A stretch of DNA of 64,000 nucleotides from Lepeophtheirus salmonis (lineage: Eukaryota; Arthropoda; Copepoda; Siphonostomatoida; Caligidae), in the NCBI RefSeq assembly GCF_016086655.4, contig NC_052142.2, positions 2,236,422-2,300,421 of the forward strand. Reading direction: 5' to 3'. The notes beneath the pieces were generated by a model. It was given only the letters and a program-made list of their open reading frames with translations, was not told the DNA's origin and did not search any database. Each line of letters opens with the position of its first letter. The stretch's first letter is position 1. Position numbers and translations under genes: made by a program. Positions 32,201 to 47,200 of the stretch are shown here, piece by piece.

Positions 32201-35200
32201 TCAAAATATTTCTTGAAAACCTCATGTATGAGCATGTCGTGTTTATTCCTGGAATGTTACCTTCTCATTCAGACTTCAAATCTGTTGGTTTTCTCAGTCA
32301 TTGTAAGGTTAACATAAATAATTGGTTAGACCATCATGTATTCCGGCTTGCTAGAATTTTCAATCTGATTTATTGTACCGAATCTCGGGCAAGACAGGTA
32401 GATTTTGACTAAACACGCAACCTCTCATAGTATATGAGGTCAATATCGCTAAAATTTTCAATTTAATGTATCATAGGGACAGCTGGGCAAGAAAAACAGA
32501 TTTTGACAAAACACACATCCACTCATTTACTATGACGTCAACATTAAATGCGTGATGGAAGTCAAAAATCTGTCGTAAACGTGTTATGGTATAACTTTGT
32601 ATTTCTATTAACTTTGTGTCATTGGAGTAAATACATCTTATACTAAAAATATCATTAGTCATGCCAGAATTTTGGTTTTGAAAGATATTGTTGTAAAAAT
32701 ACATTTATAAAGTAATGGGAGAAACCATGTCGACAATTAGGAACTTTGGGAAAGCGGAGTAACGTTTGCCATATCATTTGGAAACTTTAATCTCCTTGTT
32801 TAAAGAGTTCATCATAAAAAATCCTTTAGATGAATGGATATTAAAAATTGATAGTTTAATAAAAAATGATTTGGATTGTGTTCAAAAGGAAAGAAAAGAC
32901 TACATCACACGAGTCAGTTATGCTATATATAATAGGGTTGAGTTCAATTGTGAACAATTGACTTTTTCCATGCTAAGTCCATTCCATATTTTAATATTTA
33001 AAGAAGAATTAATCATTTTCTATCTTTATAAAAAATCAATTGATTTTTCGTTAAAGAAAGCAACAGTGACATCTCACATATATATGTTTGGTAAAGTAGA
33101 GTTAGTATTTTTATATATAGTAAATATAAAAAAGATTTATATATTCTTGCTTTGTCTATGCTCATTACAGGAAACTTGCAAGAAAGGTTCTAAATGAACT
33201 GCATCACTATTATACCAAGAAATAATGTATTATAATTTTGCTCCTCGACCTGAAATTAAATGCAACAACTGTGGTTGGGTGATTTATTTCATAAATATTT
33301 TTATTTGGCATCCATTTTTTCACTTCTTTCCAAATTTTTTGCCGATTGCAGCTTTGGAATTATTTCTAAATCTTTTAAAAATCAGAAAATATAGATCGTA
33401 TTAATGACAAAATTGAAGTAGTAAATAATACGTCTCCAAAATTGTCTGCAAAACAAGATGGAGTTATATTGGAAAGAAATATATCTGAATACTTGAGTAA
33501 AATAAAAGGAATAAAAGAATATCAAGTTTTTATGTTCTCCTCTGATCACCTGAAATTATAAGAATAAATGAGTGATCCAGTAGTAATGAAATTAAATTGT
33601 TGAGGCTATTAGATAATCACATTTCATCTAAGGAATTAACAATTTGGATTCCTTAAAAGGACTCTTTTAAGAGAAGAAAGGAAATTATATGAGGAAAGAA
33701 AAATATCTCCTCTGATCAATAGTAAGAATCAGAGAAAGAAAAGTACTTAAGGAGTTATGAAGCCTTTTTTAATCTCGTCTACATCAAGTCCTCCTTCTAC
33801 CTCCTTCTCGCCTTCAACCTTGAATCCGTTTACTAACTCGAGCATTAATCCTACCTTAAGTCAATTTCCTACCTAAAACTCACCTCCTATCTTAAATCCA
33901 TTTTCTACATCAAGCTTCCTTTCTACTTCAAGCTCCCCTTCCTACTTTAATATGTTTCCCACCTCAGATCTTCTACCTACTCCTGCATCAAGTATGTTGC
34001 CTAACTTAAGCACTCATCCAACCTTAAGTTAGTTTCCTACCTCAAACTCTCCTCCTACCATAAATCTGTTTTTTACTTCGAGCCCTGTAACAACTTTAAA
34101 TCTATTTCTTACCTCAATCCCCCCTCCTATTTTGAGTCTGTTTCCTTCCTCAAACCCTCCTATATTAAATAAACTTCTTTCCTCAAGTCCCCTTCCTAGA
34201 TCCTCATCATCAAGAGTAAAAGAAAAGTTATTTAATTGTTTAGGGTGTTTGTTATATATAAGACTATTTAAATAAAGAATACCAAAAATTAGATATTGCA
34301 AATTTTGCACATAAACAAACATTTAAAACAGTCCTCTAAAAAAATTTATATGTAAAAGCATTAATAAATAGTTGAATCATTGTTATACCGATACTGATGT
34401 TTTTTATATTAAAAAAATTATTATAAGTTCAAAAATTCAAAGCCAGATATAACAAATTGAGATGAAAGTTATGGACACAAAACCGAAATCTCCTAAAAAT
34501 TATCCTAGTACACAAGTTTATGGAATCACTTTCAACACTACATACAAAAACATAGGAACGTCTGACTGGTCAATAATCATAAACTATATTCAGATTAATT
34601 TTCTTCTTTGATTAAGAAAAGAGTGATGACTTGCAAGTAATATAAATTTAATTGAGTTTATACTTAAGAACACATCACATCAAAGGGCTGATTAAAAAGA
34701 AATATTACCCAATAAGATCCAAAATATCGTTATTTGCTTCTTTAAATTACTAAAATAAAGGAACTCAAACGTCAACTTCTCTACGTCCCATTCATTTTCT
34801 TCCTCTCTTCAATTCCGTATTTTTACTTCATTTTGTCCTTAATGTTCACAGTTATAGGTAATTTATATCATACAAGAGTGAGAAAAAAAAACAACCTTCA
34901 GTAAAAAATAAAGATCTAATATAATCAATAATCCAACATTGAATGCATCTAGGAAATTATGAAAGCAGAAATATCCTCTCAGCTACTTCAATAAACACTT
35001 ATGCTTAGAATTAAGGAATTACCGTCCTTCTCATCCTCCAAAGAACAATTTGTGACATAGATCCCAACTTTTATTTGATATTCCTCCCAATAATATTGTA
35101 ATTATATTCGTCAAAGGCTAGAAAATTTGAAGTGAAGGGATTCAGAGGATTAATTGGAAATATTTGAAAACATTGGGAAAAGAAGAACGAAAACAGATAA

Positions 35201-38200
35201 ATATAAAAGAGATCAATATTTCCGTATTATTATTTGTACTTAAAGTTCTGTGTTCAAATAGACCATAGAGAATATATAGAGTGGAAAAGTTTTATTTAAT
35301 GTCTCTGCAGTGGTGGATTATGAGTCAGCTGTTGTCGGGGCCAAAGTTATGTTATGAATGGAATCTTGTTAGCTATTAATACTTATCGCTTATTAGTTAT
35401 GAGTAACAACTGAAATGTTTCAATATCGGATAGATGGTTCATGCCATACTTATGCAATTTTATCCGATGATAGATTAAACATTTTGGTTGAATAATTTAC
35501 GTTTAAAACATGTGCTAAAAGTACCGTTTTGAGACTTAATACAGTTATTGGAGAATTGAATAATACATACTTAATGTTATTTATTTTTGTATTTCAAGAA
35601 ATACGTAGAAAATAAAAATGAAAAAAGAATTAATAGAAGCTGTAGCACATACATAAAACTACAATTGAAAAAAAAAAATTTTTTTTTACCCAGTCCTAGA
35701 CAAAAATTTATGATTTGTTTGAATGAAAAAAGATGCTATTATTATGTCCATAGAAATAAAGGATTAAAATCGCATAAATGGTTAATCTAGTTTTATAAAA
35801 TTTAGTCAAATGATAGATGAGATATTTTGGTTTAGTAATTTCTGTTTAAAAAAGTGACTTTTACACTTATTATTTATTTTAACCATGAAAAATATCAGCT
35901 TTATTTTTTGAAAAAAAAGCCAAAAGCAGCACAATTATGAACCATTTTGGACAATAATTGGAATTATTTAATTCATTCACAGATGAATAAAGGACATCTT
36001 TTATAATATCTGTGCAATACAATATTAAATCAGTGAATAGATAGTAATAGTAAACATAGAGGATAATTGATTGCTGCCACGACCTCGTCATTCAAAATTA
36101 TAATACATCATAACTTAAATGTACGACATACATAAAGTTATTGTATTATTATAAAGTATTATATGATCACTTCATGTGTTCTTTCCTAATAATAATAAAT
36201 TTGATTGATTTACTGCACCCGACAACAGCTGACATGAAATGCTGCGGCGACATTGTCCTTAAGCAATCTTTAGTTATCTATGAAGTAGACAATATTCAGC
36301 AAAGCTACTCACTCATTAATATAGACTTCAAACCTGAAATTATATAAAAAGGATTAGATCCTTCAATAAAGACTTCTAAATTAGGTGTTTAATTGAAAAT
36401 AAGTGGCTCAATCGCTCACTTCATTATTAAATCCACTTGCAAAGATAATTAAGTTATGAAAAATTATCGTAAATTGAAGTTAAAGAATAAATTAGGATTT
36501 TCCCCCTTATTTTGATTTATGTACAATATTGTTTTTATGTTGACGAACCAAATATATCAAAAGCCACCATATGTTTATTTTATTTAATTGTGACCGTATT
36601 TTTTTGCATTTTTGAACTAAAATAAGGAGGCCTCTGTAGGGCTAATCAGAATAATTTATTTAAAGAAATAGAAGATAATTAGTAGAAGAAAAAAAATCCA
36701 TCAAATTTTTTTTGAAAAAAATCCTTATAGTGTCATTTGTAAAATTTTATATATTCAAAATGTTGGGTCAACTATTAAAAAATTCATTTAATCTATTCAA
36801 CATATTGAGATATTTTCTTGAGTTCCAAAAAATATTGCAATGATGTTGATTTAGATATCAGCAGTATATGTTAAAAACATTTTCTAATAAGCAACACTGC
36901 AGAAGAAATATGTTCCTACTTCTTCAAAGAAATTATAATCAAAGAAACAGGGCTTTGACACTACCATCTAGATGAGGATGAGGAGAGGCTGTCGAAACTC
37001 ATCGAAGAACTCTGACCACAGAAACTTCTTAGTATACAAACATTTCTAGTGAATACATAATATAGATTTCTGAATATCAAGTCGTTTTGTAGAATAATTA
37101 ATTAAACAATAATCAGATGAAATCAGAATTTTTCTTCACCATGTAAAAGTACTTAAGAGGATCTTTTATGTTAACTTATTCATTTACTGGACATTTTTTC
37201 CGTTGCCATTTTCCTTTCCCATTTTTTCCTGACACCTCTTAAAACTATTGAGAAGATTTCTCGAGCTCAATGTTCAGGGAATTGATAAGATAATTTTTGA
37301 AATACCAATAGCATTTATTTTACTTGGTGTACCTTATAAAATTGGAAATCTCTTTAAAAATATAAAATATTGGATAATGCTATTGTTTATGGTAAACCTT
37401 ATTTGGCAATTAAATTGTAAATGGACATGCCAATAAATACTAAAAAAATACGGATATTTTCATTTCCTAAACTGCCAGGTATGAAACATTTTCAATTAAA
37501 CTATCTAGAGTATATTCTTTTCATTACCAGTGAAGAATCATATTTAAATTTAAATATAATGATTAATAGAGTGATGTTTTTGTTTCTCTTCTATGTTTAT
37601 TATATGACGTACCATATTTAATTGCATTGTAATCATATGTTTGGAAATTGTGAGTAAATCACGTTGATTTGAATATTAAAACGTTGAAACCGTTCAAATT
37701 TCATGTCCACCTTCTTTTTACTTCTAATTTTCATAAGTTTTTCATTTTTTATTTTTTGCCTGAAAGAGGAGAAATAACAAAATACGTGAAATGATATAAC
37801 AGGGAGAGGTTTTTGTTAAAATGCCCTTAAAAAAATGAAAGGAACTATTGTATTAAAGGTGGACTCAATGTTAATAATAATAAAAAAAGGAGGAATTATC
37901 TTTGTGTAAAAAATTCAGTGAACCCACATTCAGAAATATATTGCTTTATACGCATGATTGATGTGGTTATATGCCTTTTCAGATTGGTTTTTATTTTGTA
38001 ATTGTAGTTTTAAATCAGAGTTATCTTTTAATTATCCCTAAGACACTACACTCCCAGGAATAGAATTCGAACATCGTGATGTAAATTTTTGCAATGTATA
38101 TGAAAGTATTTAACTTGGTGTCCTGATAAGAAATTTATCATATTAACAGTTATTGTTATAAATGTAATTGTAAAACATTAAAGTCAGCCATTACAGAATA

Positions 38201-41200
38201 ATGACAATTTTTTTGATCAAATGTGAAGAAGAAACACTTTAAGTAATAACTCAGCGTAACTATTAGATATAGAATGACGTGGTAATGTAAAATATTATTA
38301 ATGGTGTTTCCCCCGGAATTACTTTAACCTCTTTGACTTCCTCTTTGTGGCAGGGTCAATCTCGAACATGAGATTGGCACTCCTAAGTCGATTGTACACC
38401 CGATTCAGGTACTGTCTGCCCTTGATTTCCAGTACGTCCACATTGATTGCTTAATTTAGATTCCACCATTTCTTTTTCAGCAACGTTAGACTCTAATAAA
38501 GCAATTTGTCTTATTGAACGTAAAATTTTTCCCCCATTTGTTAGGCTTAGTGTTGCTGAAGTGACAACGTTGTCCTAATTTTGATGAACTTAAGGAATCT
38601 TTGCTAATTTCCATGAATTTTTCTTTAATGTTTCAGTTTTTAGGATTACTGTATGATCCTCTTTGATTGAGCTAGTATAAGACTTCAAACATTTTCTGCT
38701 AATACTTAATTCATTTAAATATTTTTGTATCATTGCAAATGATATCTCTACGAGTGATCTTTTTTGTATTTGGGTCAAATTGTTTAAATTTTGAATCAAG
38801 ATCTAATTTATATTCGTTTGATTTTTGATCTGATTTATATTCTATTGATTTTTGATCTAATTTATATTCGTTTGATTTTTGATCTAATTTAAGACCCAAA
38901 ATGGAAATTATTTCTGAGGAATCTGTTTTATCTTTATCAATGACGTTTAATATGACTTGACTATTGACTGCAATTTTGTGACCTTAAAATCCACCACTTT
39001 TAAGAATGATATATAAGTCCATATAAGTTTTTCCCAAGATAATATCTACTGCTTTTTGATATCCTTTTATCCATCATTTTACAGGAGCTTAGAGACTATA
39101 ACTTGCCATATATGGACTACATACACATCCAAAAGGAAGTCTACTAAATCACTAAATTTCAGGAGGATTTTTATCCTAATTACTCCAAAGAAATCTTAAG
39201 ATGCCCCTATCTGATTCCTTTTTTATTGGTATGGATAGAAACATTTTTGTTATATCTATTGTCGCAATAAACTTGTGTATTTTTTAATGCAAAATTAATT
39301 CAACAATTTGTGGTAATAAATTTGGATCTGATAGCAGTAATGTACTTAATGTAAGTTTACTATTTTTCTGATCGGGCATAGAAGCGTTTATTACAAGCCT
39401 ACATTTTGTTTTCAATCGTTCAGGCTTTAACACAGGACGACTCGTTAAAATGTAGGTTGGGTAACTATTATCTTTTTTGATTAGTGATACATTGGAACTG
39501 GAATCAAGTAAAGCTCTAACCTTTATATACTGTTAGCTTATTGGATTGACTAAATAACACATAATTGTGCCCGAATTGCCTTTATAATTAATGACCTTTA
39601 TTTGTTTAGTTTGATTAGAACAAAAACAATCTATTTTGTAATTTATTTCCATGAATACTGGATAATGATTTTGTATTAATATTTTTTATTGACTTATTTA
39701 TAGATAAATGTTTAACAATATATAAAATATTTATATCATTTTTTTTTTGTTCGAATCATTCTATTTCTCGTTATTTTTCTTCCCATTCCTGACTTTGGTC
39801 GAAGGTTTGATTAATGCGGAAATGGAAGCCGATATTTACTCCCCCATTGTTTTCTCTATTTTAGTATTGTCTGCAGTGTTCGTTTAATTACTTCTTTTGA
39901 ATACCTTCCCTTCTTGTTTGGCTTCGGTTTTTCTTTTAATATTTAATGGAATGGTTCTGAGTATGTTAGTTGGAACGTCAGAGATGAATGATCAAATAGA
40001 TATCCCATTTCTTAGCACGTTTTACATAGGACGTTGCATTGATGTCCATTATTCCATTGATTAATTCATTTAAAGTAAAGAGTATTTTCTTTATATTTAA
40101 TTGTTTTAAGGTGCAAACCTAAAGCTTTTGGGCATTTAAAGGTAACGTGGTCTTCTTTACAAATAATGCATTGCTTTTTCTGATAATGTATTGCAAAGTT
40201 ATTTGACGTATGAATAATATGTCTATAACTCCGTGCGATGACTTTTTGCCTTGTATAAGCTTAGCCACGTGTTAAATGTGGATAAATTTTCCACTATCCC
40301 TGATGTCCATTCTTACTCAAGGTTATCGGCGGAGAGGAAATTTTCATATTAGAGCTGATATTTATGCCTTTTCTTAAGTTTGTATCCCTTTCAGTCAGCT
40401 TTTATTTTAGGTGAAATCGCTCTGAAGAAGGTATGTAACGGTGCAAACTCAAACATGTCCACTCCTTCTTTTTTCAGTACGTCTTTCAATACACTCAAAG
40501 CTCTTGAAGATCTTAATTTTGATTCAGCCATAGTGGCTTCATCTTGAGTACTGTCAATCACTTTGGTTAAATAGAAATCGGCCAATTTGATAGAATCTTC
40601 ATATGCATTGGTTAACTCTTTGATTGCTTCTTTGTATGATTTAGGAGATGAACCAGAGTATACTGAGACTAAAGAAAGAGCAGGTTCTTCTAAGCAATCT
40701 TTTAGCTTTTGAAATATGACCGTTTCATTGTAATCCGGCATCTCTTTTACGAGGTTGTTCCATTTTGACTTCACGGTTGCCTCTAAACTTTTATATTAAA
40801 CTGCCAGCATTGAACTGTATAATACTATGCCTTTGTTGTAATGGAGTTACTGTTGAACTTGCAGGGTCCTGAATATTTTGGTGTTAGTTTCAATTCTATA
40901 ATTGGTCTTTTTGTAACTTCATATACTAAATCGGCAATTACCGTGTCAAATTTTTCGATTATATCAAAATATTTCTTTGGGAGCGGATCTTCCGTGGGTT
41001 TATTCAACAACTCAGTTGTTTTGAAGAAGGATTCTTCCAAGCTTTTCGCGTGTGTTGATTTCCAATTCTACAGTAATTTTTTTAATAACCTTGCCACTCC
41101 TTAAGCACTTAGGTCATTGTGTGGTTTTTCTTACAATCTTTTGAAATTCTTTTGTATTTGACCCAGGAGCTGTGTACTAATTTGAATTTATTGGTGAAAT

Positions 41201-44200
41201 AAATTTTCTTTCCTTCATCTTTTAGCTATTTTTTCTTTGGAAATAGCTCATTCTGATTTAATTTTTACTTCATTAACCTCTTTGTTTGTTTGGTCGTTAT
41301 CATGGAAGAGTTTTTTTTTTTTCATAAAGGGAAGAGGGTTTTTAGTTCTTGTTCCAATGCCACTTCTTCTTCGTGAGCTGGGATTAGTTGGTTCCAGTTC
41401 TCCGAAGATTCCTCTATAGGGGTGGATTTTCTTATATTTTCCATTTTTGAGACTTTTTTCTATAAGAAAATGATCAATATCTTAACTTTAAATATTTGTA
41501 CTCTCTTTTCCAAGTTACTGTTACTTGGTTTCCCCACATGAACGAGAATATCACTTCTTTAGGTGCTTTAGACTAGATTAATAAGTTATTTATCGAGACG
41601 TATCAGCTTATTAAGCTTTAACACTCGGATATTTTGATAAGATTTCGTTTCTGATCACTTAATTGAGGTCAGTATTCCGTTTTTATTTTAATTTAACGGA
41701 ATACTATATCGTATATTGTTATTCAATATGTCGATGATTATTTGGATTTCCTTTAAGCGTTTTTAGGCTTCAAAGGACCAGGAGTACTCTTTTGGATAAC
41801 ATAAATCTTAAAATATCTTATTAATCCTTAATTTTATCGAGAAACCGCGATCCAACTTAGTTTCTAAGTTGGCTCGAAGGACCATGTGAGTGTTTGAGCC
41901 TTTCTCAAGAATCGACGATTGTTTAAATAAGGGGACTGTATAACTTACTCTATAATAAAACATAAAATAATGATAACACACTTCTATATGGTTTGACTAG
42001 TATATTTCGAATGAACAATATAAAAAAACTCTCAGCTTTTGGAGGGAAAATGCACGTGAATATAATCATGGGTGCCAATAGCTGATTATATAGCCAGATA
42101 GACAAATGGCTCAGATTCCAACAAACGTAGACGGGATTTTGATTTACGGAAGATACCTGAGAAGAATTAGTAAAGTTTATGACTTATTAGACCCGAAGAG
42201 GGTCTCTGAGTAAAGATGAATTGGAAGAGACTATCTTGTTTCCATGGGAATGTTGATAATTAATTATAGGTATATTATGGCAGAATTATCTTACCAGAGC
42301 CCTCATTATGATATTTATTTTTATTAATGTCAGTTGAAATAAAGGTAATACTGAGGAAATGGAAATTTCTATTTGGAAGACTTGGAGGCTGCAGATGAGA
42401 AATATAGGACTCTTCTAAAGACTTTGAACCTACCAGAAATATGAAGGGGAATAATTATTGAATCTATCGTAAACATAAATAATGGATGTAACTTTACTGG
42501 ACCATTTCAAATTATCATTAGGAGTACTTTCCTTAATGAACTGTATAAAAACTGCAATAAAATTTTTATCAGATTAAACATTCAGCTGCATAAAATTTTA
42601 ATACGATAGAACATTAATCTGGTCAAAAATTAATACGATAGAACATAAATTTACTATAAAATTTAATATGATAAAACATTCATAATTATCTTGGTTTAAC
42701 ATATTGAGATCCGTGAATGGACTATTGGGCAAAAATATTTTTGCCGAAAGACAATTTACCCAAGAAAAATTTGCAAAAAATAATTTACCGAAGAAAAATT
42801 TACAAAACTGACATTTTTACCGAAGTACAACTTTAAAAACTGGCATTTAAGCAAAGGACTATTTGGCCGGAAAAATATATCTAATATATTGATGTATACG
42901 ATTGCATATTTTAACTTAATTTCAAAAGAAAAGAGTCGATTCCTTCCTTGGGTGGAAAATCCTGTCCAATATGAGTAGTCCATCATGGTTAAAGATATTG
43001 TAATTAATAACGGATAATTAAGTGATTAGCACTCCTTCCATTGGAACCAATATTGTGTTTGTTTCCTTTACTTTTCTTTTCTTTTATTATATATTATATT
43101 GGTAATAGATATTATATCAGTTTAAAAGAATCTTGCCATTTTTTCCGCTGCCATTATTTCCCTTCCATTTTTTCCTGACACCTCTTAAAACTATTGAGAA
43201 GATATATCGAGCTCAATGTTCAGGGAATTGATAAGATAATTTTTGAAATACCAATGTCATTTATTTTACTTGGTGTACCTTATAAAATAGGAAATCTCCT
43301 TAAAAATATAAAACATTATATAATGCTATTGTTTATGGTAAACCTTATTTGGGAATTAAATTGTAAATGGACATGCCAATAAATACTAAAAAAATACGGG
43401 TATTTTCATTTCCTAAACTGCCAGGTATGAAACATTTTCAATTAAAATATCTAGAGTATATTTTAATGTTTACGATAAGGCAAGTGTCATCACTTTGTAT
43501 AATCAATATGACTCTTTTTTACACAAAAACAATAAGGAAGATTTTGAGGAAATTTTATAAAATGCCAACGAGTAGTACTTTCCAACCTAAAAGAAAAGTT
43601 AAAAGCATATTTTTCAATGAAAGCCTAGATTACTTTAAGTAATCGAACAAGGAATTTAAAAGAAATTCTTATTGTCTTAATTTTTTCAACCATCTTTGTT
43701 TGAAAAAAGTCATAAAATATATGTACCTTTAGCTACCCATAGCCGTTTTCAAAGTATTTTATTATAGGGTAATCAACTTTGTCAAACGATCTTAGCTTAT
43801 AATCCCCTTTTCAAAGGCTATTCTTATGACAAGATGATCCATTACAGCGATGAACTTTTCAAGTAAAGATAATTTTTTCAACGCCAAGAATTTTCAAAGA
43901 ATTACATTCATGTAATGCTAAATTTAATCAATGATAAAGTGCTGCTCTTAGTTCTTTAAAATTTGAATAAAAAATTGTGAGAAAATTTGAGAAAATGACA
44001 CATATCTTAACTTATAAGATCAATGCAAATTAGTGAGAAGAGTTATTTAGTTGGTCCAGAGTTATAATTAAATGAATATATATAAATTCAAAGATTTGAT
44101 TGAAAGTAGAGCTTATAAATGATAAGTTTTTACATGCAATAGTACCAGATGTGTCTACAGATGATTTGCATTTATTTATTTCAAAATAGCTTACTTTTAG

Positions 44201-47200
44201 AAAGATGCTAAGGGTCCCGAAATATGTTAATGCAGATAAAAAAGATACATAACAGTACCAGTTACAAAAATAAGTTATGACTAAATCAAGGATAATTATG
44301 GTCATTGTGAGATTCCTCTATGTGCTGCTAGAATAAAAACCGAATAGAAGAATCATTGTGCAAATTTAAATAACTTGTAAGGAAAATTGAAAAAGGTATT
44401 CGATTCAGAAAAATGCCTGCATGAATATATTTTTCAAGCAAAGGATGAAGGAAATTATCCAATGTTTTTGGATAAGACATACATTTTATGGCCAGATGAC
44501 GTATTTCAACAGAAAATAATACAGTTTTAATATCAATTCTGTGAGATAAATAAGCTTATACTAGAGAATAAGATGTCCAACAAATGAGAGGGAGAAAGAT
44601 GATTATTTCTAAATTTTTTTAAGAATATAAAAATATAAGTCAATAATTAAGTATTTCTGTGTAGATGATCCCAGGAAAAAAACCTAAGATGATTCATAAC
44701 CTAGCTAAAATAATGAAAATATAATATGATTCAAAAGGGATAAATACTTTTCAAGACTGGGACATCATCATTTGTGCCTCATGATATTCTGAAACATCAT
44801 GAACTTTAGCAGCATTGTGAGAGTTTTAATCTCTCTCCAGCACAAACTGTTTCACTAACAATAAAAATTGTAGATAAAACAAGATTTCATGTTCCAATAG
44901 CTCTACGATCAGGTTGCTGGCTAAAAAAACATTTAACTTAAACGGAAATCAATTGACAATTTGAATATTTCTTAATTTTTATTGTCCACTCGGATAGAAA
45001 AACGATACCTTCATCGAAATAAAAAAACAATTGATATATTAGATTCCTAGTACTTATTTCAGAAGATAAATATTTCAAATTTTTTGGGGTACCTTTTGTA
45101 CACTCTCAAAGCCTTGAAGAAACACTTTTGGCATTTGACAGAAGAACTCGTTCCATTGACAATTTTATAAAATGATGTGGCAGTAACAGAAAAACAGACA
45201 ATAATAGCTAATATATTTACATACTGAAATCTTATTTATCCCAACAAAAATTGTACAGATACAGTACAGATTTAGGTAAGTTCTTGGTTCTTGTTTTCAG
45301 CTTTGGAATAGTAGGAAATGAATTTCTTTAAATGCTTGTTTATAAGGGGAACAATAAAATTTATCTTTCAAGTACCTAATGACTCGGTGTTATTCAAAAA
45401 ATGCTGTTATTGTAACATAATAATAATTCACAAGTATTTATATATAATATTTTATACAATTATTACATAATTTTCGAAAGCAATAACTCTTCACAATAAA
45501 TGTAAATAAACTACAAAATCTTACAAGTTTGTTTATAATTCGTAAGTGCTGACACACCAAGGTAAAACAAAGTTTGTCCATCGACTTAGTAAAAATCAAT
45601 TTTGTATTTATTACTCTTAAATAAAACAATTATTCATTAAGTTAGTAAGATTCCTTTGAACCCTCCTAAAGTATTAAAAATTTGTTTATGGTAATTGTAT
45701 GTATCTATTACAACTGCAACGTAAATTCAAAAATGCACTCCACATAGTCCATATCATACCCCACACACTATAAAATGATTCTGCTATTCTTTAGAAATGT
45801 AATAGTAGTATATTTAAATAATAGTTTTAATTTTTTCCGAAATGTTATTCCGTGGATTAATTAATAATTATTATTTATAATTAATACTGTTTATGCAAGA
45901 AAAAATACTTTTAACGTATTAATTAAACTATGACGTAGAGATTTCTATCATACCTTGATAAAAGAGCTTTATTAATGGAGCTTAGAGGGTCTAATTTAAA
46001 TGCAATTCCCTGGAAAGAAATTATAAAAATCTCTAGACATAGCTTAATCAATACTTACATCATCTCACATCAACCAAAGCAGCTGGAGAAGCACAACAGA
46101 ATGTCTACTTAAACTAAAACAAGTAGCATTTAACCAGCAAGTTTTTTCTGTCATTAGTTCTATGGACAATAATAAGAGATATTGGACAAAAAAGGTAGGC
46201 AATGTGCAAACTTAATCCTAAACGTACCATTAGTACTATAGTAGAATTATTCAATCAGATTACGGAAATGGACCGGGCTCTGTTAGAATTGGAGACTATC
46301 CGACAGAAAGATAATGCAAGTCTCAACGCCTTCTATATGCCCAGCACAATACATGGGAGCAATCCTACAAAAGTGTACCCCTCTGATAAATTCCTTACTT
46401 AGTGGTATGCAGAACCGTATACTTCACAAGAATGGAAGTAAGGAAATTGCCAACGCTAATGACAGCCAGTCAAGTATGTAATCTCGTTTTCTTATGAAGG
46501 GGAGCATAGTGAAAGATAAACTTAACTATTAGAAAAGAATGGGAGCTCATAGTCGTGAGATAATCGAGGGCATACGTCTCAAAAATCAACAAGAGCTTTT
46601 AGCATTGCATCACTGAAGAGAAGGTCGCAATGAACTAATGTAAATTAATGAAATACAATCACGATCAGATCCTTCAAGGCAACTATCACGACAGACATCT
46701 TACTCCCGACACCAGACTAATAAAGGAAGTATCTGTCAAATAAATAGGAAGGCTAATAATTCAGCAGAAGAGTGTAGAACGATAATCAATCTACGGCACA
46801 AGGAAACTAAAAAACGAGATTCTACGTCAACGAATATACAACTATAACATGCTCGGAAACATCAGCCACAACTACACTGAGCCACGACGAGAACGAAGAA
46901 AAGCTCTACAAAACTCACTAGGGGGGCAATCCCCCCCCCTTTCCTTGTGAAAACAACCCCACCAGATAGCACATCAGAAGTTGATGTGTCGGAAGACAAG
47001 AAGAGAGAGAATAAAGTTCCAACAACGACACTAACATGTTCCTTATTTGATCTTATGAACAAGCACTAGAACAACAACCCATTTACATATCGTGCACACT
47101 GGATTCAATACGTTCCTGAGGAATGGGGGACACAGAAAATAAAGATTTAGACGCTATGGATGAAGAGACTTTGTTAAAAACATTGATAAATCGAATCTTG

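Noticed and set aside
42545..42690. Regular repeats resembling a CRISPR array
   Set aside because: Units are diverged and adjacent without unique spacers of constant length; the window is a eukaryotic genome and has no cas genes.
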